A stretch of 64,000 bases of DNA from Coniella vitis (Eukaryota > Ascomycota > Sordariomycetes > Diaporthales > Schizoparmaceae): NCBI GenBank assembly GCA_011317545.1, contig WUJK01000014.1:930001-994000 (forward strand), in the 5' to 3' direction. The position numbers and the translations under genes were made by a program. A model generated the notes under the pieces. It was given only the letters and a program-made list of their open reading frames with translations. It was not told the origin of the DNA and ran no database searches. Shown here in pieces: positions 23,625 through 35,218 of this stretch (its first letter is position 1; each line of letters opens with the position of its first letter).

Positions 23625-25265
23625 TTAAACATCAACAAGGTTGTGCTTGACCTGTGCGACAGAGTTTATCAGTATTGTCAATCCTAATCGCGTTCTGTGA
23701 GCAAATAAATTGCCACTTACGAGGTAATCCCAAATCATCTTGCCGAGGTTGTCGGGAAGAGTGTAGAGATCAACAGAAAACTCGCCGGCTTGACAGTTGT
23801 TATGTTAGCGCGCATGTCCGCGACAAGGCAAAGAAATGAAGTGCATGGCAGTCCGTACCGTCAATGTTATTTTGAATATACGTGTCGTCTGCCTTGTGAT
23901 CATGTATCATCTGGATGACGTGCAACAAGTCATCCTCCTCGAGCTTGACCATAGCATCGGCCATCTTCTCCACATCGAACGGCTTCTTTTGTTTCTTGAC
24001 ACCGCCGTCTGCCTTGCGGTTACGGCGGTCCTCATCGTTCGGCAAGGGGCCCGTCTCGCGGAGAATCTGCTGCAAACTCTGCGAAGGGTTCTTGAAGGTG
24101 ACGACGTGGGTATCCTCGTACTTGTTGCGCTGGAAGTTCAGATCGTGTGGAATGGTAATCTTGCCGCTCTTGTCGGTGTAGAACAGGTCGATGTGCATCT
24201 CGAATTCACCCCAGCCTTCATTCTCACACGTAAAAGGAGGCTCTGTGAAGGCTGTTCAATTTGTAAGTTTGCGAGGTTAGTGGCATTTGAGACAATGGAG
24301 TAGTATCCAACCGGCAATCTCTGGCATGAGGATATCAAGAGAAAACCACAGTACACGGAAGGGCAGGATACTCACTTTGGTGGGGTTCCTCAAACGAAGG
24401 GTGAAGGTTGAAAACAACCTTGGTAAAGCAGTCAGCCTTGTGCTGGTTTCCCTGAGCGTCAAGAACGTAAATCTTGACATTCCACTTCCTCATGGGAAAT
24501 CCTTCCATGCCCGAGGCCTTGCCCTCGCTAGTTTGTCAAAGTAATTAGCCTCAAACTCGCAAATAAATGTTGTCAAAACCGCCCCGCTCTACGGCAGCGC
24601 ACGCGACCACAGGTGTGTGTCATTGTGGGATACGTACAGAATGTGCTGCTCGGTCACGAGCTTGATGGTTCTCTGCAAATCGTCAGGTTCAGGAGTCGGT
24701 GCCATATTAAAGTGGCCGCGTCGGCCGAATTTGCGGTTGCGGCGCGGCATGCGCGCCGGGCGACGGCCGGTAGGGTGCATGATTGCGACAAGTCCAAGAT
24801 GAGTGATGGAAATGCAAATGGGGAGTAAGAAAGGCAAAGGGTTAATTGAATGGGTATTTGAACAATAATCCTGAGGGCTAGGCCAGCAGATTGGCTCAAA
24901 CAGGTTGGTGTGCAGATGGTGGGAGACAGACAACAGAAAAGGGAGGAAAGGGGGGTTGGAAAAGCAGGTCTGCCAGGTGAGGAAGGAATTATAGCTGAAG
25001 CTTCCTGGAAGACATCTGGCAGAACTGGCTGTAGGGGAAGGGGAAAGGTCGGGCAGTAACAGGTGAATGCCATCAAAAATGACATGGCCAGACGACGAGC
25101 CATCTGGTGTCCCAATCTTGACCCTCCCTCCTCCTTGCCTTTGCACCCAGCCAACAGAAAGATCCCTCCTCTTGCCAACAGCAACAAAGCAGTGCAGAAC
25201 ATCATGGAAAGGAAACAGAAGCAAGCAGAATTACCAGTGTAAGCAGCACTCACCTCGACAATCAT
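23625..25265 (-). CDS. TAF14: TAF14-type YEATS/ET protein (TFIID/TFIIF and chromatin-remodelling subunit)
   Basis: YEATS domain (FPMRKWNVKIY, FNLHPSFEEP, NEGWGEFEMHID) followed by a C-terminal ET-type domain (ADAMVKLEEDDLLHVIQMIH). This is the architecture of yeast Taf14/Anc1, a reader of acylated histone H3 shared by TFIID, TFIIF and several remodellers. Sure exons are 24527-24376, 24251-23859, 23788-23721 and 23651-23625; the last carries only eight codons plus stop. The 5' end is uncertain. Preferred model: first exon 25265-25254 (MIVE, donor GTGAGT) joined across 581 nt to 24672-24638, reading MIVERTIKLVTEQHIL, 228 residues, which matches the short N-terminus of yeast Taf14. Alternative: start at ATG 24705 (MAPTPEPDD), 235 residues, with no first intron. 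Both keep frame. Nuclear protein. Confidence 0.9.
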
Positions 25266-27544
25266 TTTGGCGGTTGTGAATAAAATCAAAGGTCAAGACC
25301 ACTTAATAGTACAATAATCCTTCACACAAAAGATAGAGCTTAGCTCTATTTCCTTCTGCCTCTCTCTATTGCCTAGCAAAGCAGCGACCTTTAGAAAACC
25401 AGGCCAGAAGTTGGGATCGAACGAAGACTCGGAAACGATACAGCGGATGTCGTGGCAGGTCTCGAAAATGTTGTCGTCGTCGGCCGCGGTTGACTGCTCC
25501 ACCTCTTGCTTGCCCTTATTCTCAATCTCAGCAGGACTAGCAGCACTGTCAAACTTGCAAGCACACAAGAGCGCAGCACCAAGTTCTTGCGAGCCGTTGT
25601 TTCCGTTTGCACTCTCCTCTTTTGACAGTAATCCCTCGATCCGAACCAACACGGCGCTACCAAACGAGCTTCCGTGCTGCTGCAGAGAGCCGTCGCCACT
25701 AAGTACCACTCCTACTACTACCACCAAGAAAGCCCCGTTCGTGTTTCGAGCGCAACGACGCGTTGGTGCAGCTCCTCCCCTGTGGCGATATTAGAACCCC
25801 AAATGGTGATAGGACAATGCCGTGTCGAGGCAGAAGCGCGGCACGGTTGTAAGAGTAACGCGCAGTCAGCGAGCCGTAGTACAAGTGCGCGAGGTCGTGT
25901 GCGCCTGTCGTCTTGGCCCAGTGGCAACGGATACGTCCAGAAGTTGGCGTTGGCCGACCCACCACGAGCGTGGCTCGACTCGATGAGGTTGTGAAGGGTG
26001 AAACGTCGCCAGACGTTGTTTGCGTGGCTCGTCTAGGATTTCGTTTTTGGCCGTAGCAGGTCAAGTCGCGCTGTGATAGCCGGAAAGACAAATTCAATGG
26101 TTTGGTTCTTTTTTAGTATTTCAGCAAAGGACAACTACCTGCCATGTATGTACTATTCAGGGGGAAAGGGAGGGGAAGGCAGGCGGGAAAACCCAGTTGA
26201 TGTTCTAGGAACGAAGCCAATGATGAACCTAGGCGCGGAGCAAGATGCCAGCCGGATCTTGACGCCTTTCTTTTGCATCACTGAACCGGAGCTCAGGCGC
26301 GTCCCACGCAAAGTCGCCTAGCAGCATGGCTCTGTCATTGTGGCTGAAACGGTATGGAGAACGTGGCGGTGCAGCTACGCTTGATCATTTTTGGCTTAGC
26401 GCGCACGTGACACCCTCCATGACGATCATGGTTGGAGAAATCAGGAACACCAAGAGGTTGCTAAGGTGTGAGCTGGTTGTCAATGAAATACGACACGTGA
26501 ATAAAACTAGGCAAAAAATATTTTTTGGATTCGCCATTTTACTCTTGGACCTGATTCTGGAGGTTGTTGAAATATCATTGATTGTAGCGTTGAGGAAGAA
26601 AGGGGGGGAGGGAAACGAGGTTTCATGGTCCAGATGACTTGACCGAAAACTTCGGCCAATAATTACCTATCACACAACCTGTATGAACTTCGGCTATAGA
26701 TTCAAGGCGAAGTCACATATGTAAAATGTCAAGGACAGCCTGTGGAGGCGGGCTTCCGGCCTTTTACCATCAACACAAGTTGCACAAAAAGCCAGTCACC
26801 CACATGCAGTACCCTCGAGCACATATACAATTACGGTGTCTTCGTGAGAAATGGTATTGTATCATGGTCATATTTCATTAATGTGCTCTTCTCTATCACC
26901 TTCCACTACGCTTCCCTTCCCACAGTAAGGTGTTGTGAAGTCTGTCTTGCGCTATCATGAACCAAGCCGAGCCGAGTATTGTCCAGTCCGCAACTTCTTT
27001 CGACAGTGCTCCCCCAACTTGAGCAAGACGAGCCAAGGCGAAGATATTTGTACGTTTCTCCTTCCTGATAGGCGGACCAATCCATGCGGTGGTGGTGATG
27101 ATTGTGTGTGCTGATTGTGGAAGGGTTCGGAAATTGCCACCGCTCGGAACGGCTTTTGCGTTGAGCTCGGAAAGATGACTCCAGCCACAGTCTTTGGAAA
27201 GTCAAAGAGCAGGCGCCCCCCAATTTGGTCCATCCATCGAAAGCTTCTTCATTTGGTTGGTGAATGTGATGTGGGGCTTCTATCTAAGGGTATGTGCGTC
27301 TTGGTCCTATTTTCTTTGGGGCGAAGATCATTGTAAGGAGGGTTGTGATAACGAAGGGCGTGTGTTATGGCGGGTGCAGTGTCTTGGAGCTCGCAATGGG
27401 TAGTGAGGGATGTTGATTGCAATCATGGTAAGGGGCTTGGGAAACAGAAAGTCCGTGGGGCCAATTGGGTATTGTAGAGTGCGTTTCGTTGGGTATTGTC
27501 AATTCAAACACGCACTAGCGACAAAATCCAAAGATTGAGCGCTT
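25266..27544. other. Stretch between TAF14 and RanBP1 without a confident gene
   Basis: The left part (25.3-26.1 kb) has protein-like fragments in three frames, listed separately. From 26.1 to 27.5 kb I see only short, unconvincing frames and no repeat of note. Confidence 0.45.
25293..26097 (-). pseudogene. Possible broken gene: protein-like fragments in three frames
   Basis: Reading the minus strand, 26097-25800 carries stretches such as WAKTTGAHDLAHLYYG. Another frame at about 25800-25725 reads SNIATGEELHQRVVALETRT, and a third frame, open over 25727-25293, reads SAVLVRIEGLLSKEESANG and later SSFDPNFWPGFLKVAALLG. Codon third positions look coding-like in the last part. No intron of workable length joins the frames. 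I do not recognise a family. The right-hand part may simply be upstream sequence of TAF14, since its stop lies only 27 nt before the preferred TAF14 start. Confidence 0.2.
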
Positions 27545-28881
27545 CTAAGCAGCCTCGGCCTCCTTGGCCTCCTCGACCTTCTTCTCCTCCGTCTCGGCAG
27601 CAGTGCCGGCGTTGAAAAGTTCCTCGTTCTCCTTTTGCGCCTTGATGAATGCGTCCTTGAAAAGGTTGGCGTCTACGATTCGGTTAGCATAAGGAACAGG
27701 ACACTTTGTGTTTGGTGGGGCGGGGGGTTATTTGGTAATTGGGTTGATGCGAAATACTCACTCTCAGAGTTGGCGAAGCGGATGGCCAGGGTGCAAGCCT
27801 CAGGCTCGCCCTCACTGACATCAGCAGCAGCATTCCACACCCAGGATCGGTCAGAGCCGACGTTGGGCGACAGCTTCATCTCAGGAACGACTGGAAGGCA
27901 AGCGCGTATTAGTATTACGAGTCAGACGCTTTTTTTCCCCCTCTTCTTTCTCTCTTGGTCTCTTCAATTCTCACCATGAAAACAACCAAGATAAGGGTCA
28001 ACATACTGTAGTGGTTTGCGCAGACCTTGAGGGTCTTGTCACGACGCATGACCAGACGGGTCTTGCCATTCTCCTTGTGCTTGAGCAGGCGAACATCACC
28101 AGTACCACGCTCCTTCCACTCCTGAGTATCCTTCTTGAACACGAAGAGCTTGGCGCGCATCTTGAAGAGCTGCTCCTCGGATTCCTCGTTGGTCTTGGTC
28201 TCGACCTTCTCAGTCAGGCGAATCACAGGCTCGAAGTGGACATCCTCGGACTCGGGAGCTTCCTCCTGTAGCAAAGAAACGAAAGCAGTGTCAGTGACTT
28301 GACTTCCGGAGGGTATTATAGCAAAATGCGCCACTCTAAGTGCGTGTCACAAGTGAGGATTAAGGGACGCAAAACTCACGTCTTCACCCTCCTTGGCAGC
28401 AGCAGCAGCTTCACGCTGAGCCTTGGCGCTACCAGAGTTGTCACCACGGTCCTCATCTCCTTCCTTCTTCTCCTTCTTTGCGCCACCACCAAACATGGAG
28501 AAGACGGCAGACGAGGTGACAGGTGCCTGTGATTGTACCAGCCAGTTAGCGTTTCCGTCCCGTGTCCATTTGTTGCTTCCCTGTATCAACGTCTATCCTT
28601 CCTGCGGCATGCATTGGGACGAGCCCTCGCATGACCCTCGACCATGATTCGATGACACAAGTAACCCGGCGACCCTCGCCGGCCAGAGGTACGCGAATCC
28701 ATCGAGCATAGCTGCTGCTGCAAGAGTCTCCTCCCAGCATGTTGTACACAACCGCTCTCTTTTAACCAGCCCCAGCCCCAGCTCTTATCATCGAACCATT
28801 AACCTTTCACTCTATAAACGCACATACCTCAGTCTTGGTCTCCTCAACAGGCTTGCTCTCAGTGTTATCGGTAGAAGACAT
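27545..28881 (-). CDS. YRB1: Ran-specific GTPase-binding protein 1 (RanBP1/Yrb1)
   Basis: Five exons, 28881-28828, 28526-28380, 28265-28007, 27890-27762 and 27672-27545, give 238 residues. Donors are GTATGT, GTGAGT, GTATGT and GTGAGT. The first intron is long for this gene (301 nt), the others 89-116 nt. The Ran-binding domain reads VHFEPVIRLTEKVETKTNEE, then ELFVFKKD-like strands, TRLVMRRDKTLKVCANHY, and the diagnostic GSDRSWVWNAAADVSEGEP and LAIRFANSENANLF. The N-terminus is acidic with GGGAKKEKKEGDEDRGD, and the C-terminus is a Glu/Ala/Lys-rich tail. RanBP1 binds Ran-GTP and, with RanGAP, helps release it from export and import receptors in the cytoplasm. Size and domain order match fungal Yrb1. 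Confidence 0.95.
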
Positions 28882-29869
28882 TATGGAAACGGCGTTCTTC
28901 GTCTCTTTTCTAAGTTTTAGTTTGCAGAATAGCAACAGTGCCTGTCGGTTTGGTTCCTAGCAAAGAAAGACGGACGTTCGTTTAGTCGCTGTGTCGTCGC
29001 TTCGCAAAACAAGGGAAAGAAGAGGGGATCCCTAACAGAACCAAGCAACTCAAAGAGTTAGCGGGGGTTCCCACTCGACTGGATGACACATGCAGCTTGC
29101 TCAAAGTTTTGCCCAAGCTGTAGAGCGCAGGATGGGTGCAGGGTGAGAGAAAATGGTGTGGCTTACCCAGAAAGTTTGTTATCTGGCAAGATGTAACTCG
29201 AGAAAATGCCCTCCTTTAGTTCTCGGATGGATGCCCGCCAAGTTGCGAAAGATTATGTTTGGGTTTGATGAGTTTAAAGCAGAGAGGGAACTGACAACCC
29301 AACATTGCCCCTCATCAAAGTCAGAGCCTGGCAGTTAGGCAGTCAGAGCGGGTCCTAACTTGCTGCAAGCTGCGCACAGACCAGGCGTGCAGATCAATTA
29401 GTACTATGTATCCTCACGAGGGTAGGCAAGGAACCAACCAATTGCAACCTCGGGCCCCATCTTGCAACCTCACAATGTTACTATGATAAACAGTCCAAGT
29501 GTATTGATTTCTCGAATAAGAGACTCAAACATCTTCATCCAGAAGAACCCCGTCTTCTTTTCTTCTTCTGTCCCATGACACCAGCAAGTTTGTGTGTAAA
29601 AATCAATAAACGACAAAGCCTCCCTTTCCTGTTTGCGTGCTGTATTGAGGTTGTAACTTGACGCCTCGACCAGACGATCGTAAAATGCGGTCCAATCCTC
29701 CAAGGTAACAGTGCTTTTCTCGATAGGCGAGGTCCCGTCATGTCGTCCACAAGATAACATCACCCCATAAGAAATAGAAAAGAAGAAGACACCACCAAAA
29801 TACCGTACAACAAGAGCAGGGAAAACAACCCATAGCCTACGAAAGGGCTTCAAACGCCGACTCAACTTA
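28882..29869. other. Stretch between RanBP1 start and the next gene's 3' end
   Basis: This is the RanBP1 promoter side, with one TACTATGTA at 29402-29410. At 29.47-29.68 kb on the minus strand a protein-like frame (TVTLEDWTAFYDRLVEASSY) could be a spliced extension of the neighbouring 842-residue gene. It is discussed in the findings and is not called as a gene. Confidence 0.45.
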
Positions 29870-32398
29870 CTAAATTGTCCACCGTTTCTTGTCCTCGCAT
29901 TTGCCGGCCTGAGAGCATTTGCCAGGCTCAGCATGCCGTGCCTTCTTGGCCGTTGCCGCCTCAGAGTACTTCTTGGACATGAACGTACGGGCTTGGCGCT
30001 CGTAATTTTCGTGTTCCTCCTGGAGACCTTGCAACTTGAGCCACCATAGCTTGGAGGCAATCTGTGCCTTGACAATGGCAAGCTTGCTCGTCTCACGCAA
30101 ATCTTGGACTTTGAGATGTTGCTTTCTGGCGACCTGTTGCACATGCTTGACATACGCAGCAGCTCCATCCGGATGAACAGAATGCTTAACCCAGTCGTAT
30201 GTTTCTTCTGCCTTCTTAAGAGAATAGTCGTGCCAAAGCTTACTGCCATTCTTGAGAGAATGCCACAACAAGTCGACCGTACCAATCAGTTGATCATCCG
30301 CCGAAGTAAGGACAGAGCCAAGGTTATGCTGTGCCGACTTGAACGTTCTATCGACTGCATTACCCACGTCGTGGACCGTGCCCTGTATGAACGCCTGTGC
30401 CGAGGAGAAGGCATTGTGAATTCCTTCAAAAAGCCTTGGACCAAAGTCAACCGCAAATATCTCGTTGATCTTGGGTTTCCGCGTAGTAACAATGGACACG
30501 TTCACTACGCCATGCGTCTCGCCGTCGGGAATCTGAATGATGATGCCTTCGTTGGTACTTGATAGCTTTGCTGGGATATGGACTTCACCACGGTACACGT
30601 CGATATCAATCGCTCCCTTAGCGAGCCAGGTCTCCTTTGTTCCCGATGGCAATCTGAGAAGAATTTCGTTATCGCTGTACTGCTGAGCTGAGCACACCGT
30701 ACTCTTTGGCCCATCTGAGCTCACCGTATGAGCGATATCAGATAAAAAGCCTCCAAAAGTGGGCGTCTCTGCAACAATGACCGTCTTGGTAGACGTGTGG
30801 TTGATGGTGATTGTTGCAGTAGTGGCGGCTGAACGAACTGGTTCTGGTACGATGGCATTCTGCTTTGTGGGGAAGGGGAAGTTGGTGAGTGTAAAGAGTC
30901 CAAAATGGCCCATGGCAACGACGAGTACGCCAACAATAACCACAAACCAGCGATAGGCTTGGTCCTTGTCCCATCCCCCAAGCAGTTGTTGCTGTGCCTT
31001 GCCACTGGTATCTTTGCCGGGCCTAGCCACTCTGGGAGATGATCCTTTTGCGGTTCTGACCAGTAGAGTGCTGTTTTGTATTTCCTCTTCTGCAGGCGGA
31101 CGTGGCTCCTGGAGACCAGTCAAATATGCGAGATTCTGGTTCATCTGGCGGTTGTCAATATTCAGAAAAGACTCAATGTCGATCGGGAACCGTAGCTCGG
31201 TTTTCGACTCTCTTGATTCAACTGAAAGACAGACGGCATGCTCGTCTGTATGATCCAGCCAGCGAGTTGCAATGGAGCCGTCAAAGGCTGGCAGTTCAGA
31301 AATGAACAAGGTTGGGATATTGTGCCGTCCACAGAATTTCCAGACGATTTGCTGCATGTTCTGCATCTCCTCACTGTCGTCTTCAGAGCAGTAGAAAATA
31401 GCTATGTGTGCAAGGTTCCATGACGGGTTTATTCGAGCGCCCAAGGGACCGGCAGCAGGAACAGATTTGTAGTTCTTTCCACGCTTTCCACTGTCCATCG
31501 ACACGGAATAGACAACCTCATCCTTGAAGAACCTCGAGTCTAGCGAAATGATTTCTGCGTCGATGCAAGTGTCCACCTTGATCTGGAACCCCGTTGCTTC
31601 CATGAGCTCGACCTCTCGTTCCGACATTGCACCAAAGGTAACTGGCACAATGTTGTAGACGCCTTCGGCATTCGGTCGGAGCAACTTATCCTCATTGCGG
31701 TCTTCGGCGGTGGAGCAAGTAATGGCACGAGAAATCTTGAAGATGATGTCGGCCCTCGCGGACTCGTCACCAACATACAGGACCCTGAATGCCTCTTGTG
31801 TCGAAAGGCAGCTCTGGCACATGGTCTGCCTGATTGCAGCGGACACACGGTTTGGAACATGATCCAGACCTGCTTCCTTGAAGAATCTGACGGCCTCCTT
31901 GCGACTGAGCTCTCTGACGGTATGCTTGACCGACACCTTGTCAATGTGAACGTTTGTTTCTTCCGGCACTGCAATACCACTCGAGTGGACAAGATCTTCA
32001 TTGCTCAGTATCGGAAGGCGGGAAGCAGTATCGCTGAGAGAGTCGCGTAGAATGTCTTCGGCTTCTCCGATGGTATCGATGGGTCGCCGGGAGCCATGTT
32101 GGCTGTTGTCTTCGTTTTGACCTTCCATCTCGTCTTCGTGTCCCATATCACGGTCGAACTCCGATTCTGAGTCTGTGGCCGCAGTACTTGCTGCACTGAT
32201 GCTCATATCATCCCGACTCGGGAATGCCTGTACCTCGTCCGGATGGGGATATCGCTCCAGATCGGGCAGAGACTCTGACATGGACTCTGCGTGGTCATCT
32301 TGGCTACTCGTCTCTTCATTTTCTCGAGGAACGAATTCGAAACTGGACTCAGACAGAGTGGTATCGAAATACTCTTGGGAAGGGGGCGGAGACGCCAT
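29870..32398 (-). CDS. Single-pass membrane protein of unknown function, 842 residues
   Basis: One open frame from ATG 32398 (MASPPPSQEYFDTTLSESSF). The frame runs 110 codons further upstream, but with leader-like composition. Residues 1-130 are acidic and Ser-rich, probably disordered. Residues 160-430 look folded (MCQSCLSTQEAFRVLYVGDE, then HIAIFYCSEDDSEEM and IPTLFISELPAF, an alternating strand/helix pattern). One membrane segment lies at about 484-505 (WFVVIVGVLVVAMGHFGLFT). Beyond it are beta-rich sequence (about 560-660) and a long helical tail with WVKHSV and WWLKLQGLQEEHENYERQAR. No family recognised. The topology suggests a nuclear-envelope or ER protein, which is inference. The stop codon TAG overlaps a strong donor, TA|GTAAGT, so a spliced alternative C-terminus is possible. 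Confidence 0.8.
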   Translation of the reverse strand: MASPPPSQEYFDTTLSESSFEFVPRENEETSSQDDHAESMSESLPDLERYPHPDEVQAFPSRDDMSISAASTAATDSESEFDRDMGHEDEMEGQNEDNSQHGSRRPIDTIGEAEDILRDSLSDTASRLPILSNEDLVHSSGIAVPEETNVHIDKVSVKHTVRELSRKEAVRFFKEAGLDHVPNRVSAAIRQTMCQSCLSTQEAFRVLYVGDESARADIIFKISRAITCSTAEDRNEDKLLRPNAEGVYNIVPVTFGAMSEREVELMEATGFQIKVDTCIDAEIISLDSRFFKDEVVYSVSMDSGKRGKNYKSVPAAGPLGARINPSWNLAHIAIFYCSEDDSEEMQNMQQIVWKFCGRHNIPTLFISELPAFDGSIATRWLDHTDEHAVCLSVESRESKTELRFPIDIESFLNIDNRQMNQNLAYLTGLQEPRPPAEEEIQNSTLLVRTAKGSSPRVARPGKDTSGKAQQQLLGGWDKDQAYRWFVVIVGVLVVAMGHFGLFTLTNFPFPTKQNAIVPEPVRSAATTATITINHTSTKTVIVAETPTFGGFLSDIAHTVSSDGPKSTVCSAQQYSDNEILLRLPSGTKETWLAKGAIDIDVYRGEVHIPAKLSSTNEGIIIQIPDGETHGVVNVSIVTTRKPKINEIFAVDFGPRLFEGIHNAFSSAQAFIQGTVHDVGNAVDRTFKSAQHNLGSVLTSADDQLIGTVDLLWHSLKNGSKLWHDYSLKKAEETYDWVKHSVHPDGAAAYVKHVQQVARKQHLKVQDLRETSKLAIVKAQIASKLWWLKLQGLQEEHENYERQARTFMSKKYSEAATAKKARHAEPGKCSQAGKCEDKKRWTI

Positions 32399-35218
32399 GA
32401 TGTCGGGTGAGCTGGATGAGACCCAGATGGCAAGTTGTCGGCTGCCTTGTGGGCGTGGAAATCGCAAGGTTGGGACAGAAGTCGAAATGGGTTCCTTGGT
32501 ACAAGGCTGTGTTGGCTTGCTCTGAGCGCGAGAGTTCTTATCGCGGTTGTCTGGTAGAAGACGGCAATCTGCCTGCTGTTCCATAACGGAGGGGCAGGAT
32601 GTCAGCCTTGGCGGATTCACGTCATACCTGGGCGGCTGCAGGCGTGGGCCACAAGACAGCGTTTGGGGGAGAGGCGGCAAATTAAACACAACGCAGACCA
32701 GATCCGTGACTCGAAGACGAAGATGCAACAGTCAAGTCTGAGGGAGGGGAAGGAGAACAAAGTAGAGTGAAGCGTCTAGTGAGCAGAGGGCGTTCAAGGC
32801 AGCAAGCGGTTCGTGCTCCAGCCTAAGACAGTCAGGGTTGGTGGAGGGGGAGGGGAACTAATCCCTGGTCTGTTCAGACAGAACCCAGGTCGATAGATCT
32901 GCGAGTGAATAGAAGAAGTACAGAGGGAACCTTGACTGCTGAATCGCGCGCTCTTTGTGTCAATAATATCAAGGGGATGGCTGAGCAGACAACACCAACA
33001 AACATGTATCTGGCATATAAGCAAGATGCACTCACTTTTGCCGCTTTGCCGCCTTCTCCGCCTTCTTGTGGTGGAGGGGGATGCTGCCTGGGGCTGCCTT
33101 GTATAACAGGCTGGAGTAGGGCCACCATGAACGAGCTGGCAGGCCCAGAAGAAAAAGAGCGCTTCTTTTTACAATCGAGAAGCAGGTCTCTCGCCTGTGT
33201 TGCTTGCCTCTGTGGGGGGTGCAGGCAAAAAAGGGCGACGCCGCAGCTGCAGGACAGGAAGAAGTGGCTGATTCTTGGGTTTTTGTTGGGAAACCCGAAC
33301 GGTCGAGGTGTAGCTGAGGCTGGGAGAGAAAGAACACGGTTGGAAAAAAAGACAAACGTGGAAAAGAAATGAAGCAAGCAGCCCCGGATGGGAAGATGAT
33401 GGAAGAAGGAAGGTTCAGTCGGTCAAGCAACTGATTACAGTACAAGTAAACAAGTGCCCAGGCGGGGAAGCTTTCTTGAACGGACCGCAAACAGGCCGGT
33501 ACAAGGCAGTTGGTCCTTGTAAGGCACGGACCCTGACAAGGCAGGCTCAGGCGTTTTCTGACTTTCCATCTAGGTGCTTATCTGTTAGGCAGCATGTTCA
33601 GTGGTCACCTGGGCGATTAGGTTGCTTCAGAGGGGTGCTTTAGCAGCTGTCTAATCATGCCTTTCATCCCTCCGCGGCACGTACCAATACAAACAATGCC
33701 AAGGGCTTGCCGCAGCACCAGGCGGGGGTTTAAAGTGGTTGCAGCAGACCTAAACGGGGCCCCCATTTAGCGTTGCTGGCATGTGAAGCCTTTCCGTTTC
33801 AGGTTGTTCTCCGTCGCAGCCTTCACCACGTCAAAACCCATGAATACTGTCACCAATCCAAGAAGGGAAAACAGCGTGTAGAAAACTCAGGTGTTATTTT
33901 CTCAAAGCTTGGGTGCACAGAGGCCACACACGCACATACTCCAAGCTGGTGCACGTACAATGGTGTTGCATCAGAGACGGGAAACCACAGACGTCACGGT
34001 AGTGGGGAATCTTGGGCCGGGTGATGACTTAAGACCCATCTGGACGCCCAACTCGACCACTGACAGCCCGATTCCCCCACACAGCAGTGCTTCGACATAC
34101 GATATACCCCGCGTCTTATCGCCAAGCTTGCTCTGGTACTTTCTTCAAGGCTTCATTGAAGGCAGCAAAGACAAAATAAGGATCCTGTAGGTGCTAATGC
34201 GGCATTCACTCACACACCCTTGACCATTCTTGATGGAATCAAGAGTCCACCACATCAGGACCGAGTACTTGCCGCGGTCAATCTACCGGGGGAACTTGGT
34301 TCTGCGTTATATGCACAGATGGACTCACTCAAGTTCAAGACCGTGAATACAAACCGACAGGGCGTCAATGATATGCCGTCATCATACGATGATCACAAGC
34401 TTTTTTAAGCTCAAGCTGTCTCATTATGTACATGCTTACTTAGGCTACTAGACAGTCACATGTACATGGTCCAGACCATCTGAGGAATCTGTGTAGGGAA
34501 ACGTGTCTCTTATACATCAAGCCACTGAGGCTGGAGAATCTCTATACTCGATATCTAAAATTGAACGCTCGTCTTGTTTTCGGAGCGATGTTCTTCTCGC
34601 ATCTCAACCAAACTCCATGAATGATGCAGGTCAAGTCAATTTTCATGACCCGCTCGACCTTCGCACAAGGAACTTTTCGAATGCATACAATGTCCGTACG
34701 CCAGCGCTTATTGCATGGTTCCATGGACGTGGTCGCCCGCTCAAATCTATCCTTGCCACAGTCGTGGCCTGCACAATGGAACCGCTTCCGGTCCGGAAAT
34801 GGCCATCTTCTTCCCCACGCCGCAAAAGTCGTGCCACATAGCTTCTATCCCGCATTTATACGCTGAGACTGGGTATGCGGCTTGCACAGGCGGGCTCTGG
34901 GGCCTAAAAGCTCTTTTTCACGCGAGGTGGTGTTTGTAGCTTTGAAATATCACGCTTTTTATATCAATGTATAGCGCGTGTCTTCAAGTCCAATATGCTC
35001 CATCCACAGCCAATGCTGAAGAGCAGACGCGCATGGACCTGCATCGACCGAACCCTCTCGTATGTCGACATGCCTTGAAGGGCAAGCTAGCGCTCGGTAG
35101 AGCGAAAGCTCGGGCAGTAAGGGCGAGTGGCTCTGCGTGTATGATATGACGGTGACGCATTGGGGTGGTCGTTGAGGCAGGTGCGGCTCTGCACCATACC
35201 TCCGTCTCTGATATCTCT
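32399..35218. other. 2.8-kb gene-free stretch
   Basis: Promoter side of the 842-residue gene and 3' side of the phosducin-like gene. Overlapping open frames on both strands at 32.87-33.49 kb have Pro/Ser-rich translations without recognisable features. No motif copies, tRNAs or repeats worth listing. Confidence 0.45.

Noticed and set aside
32874..33490. Overlapping frames of 150-167 codons on both strands
   Set aside because: They mirror one another, have low-complexity Pro/Ser translations and no recognisable start context.
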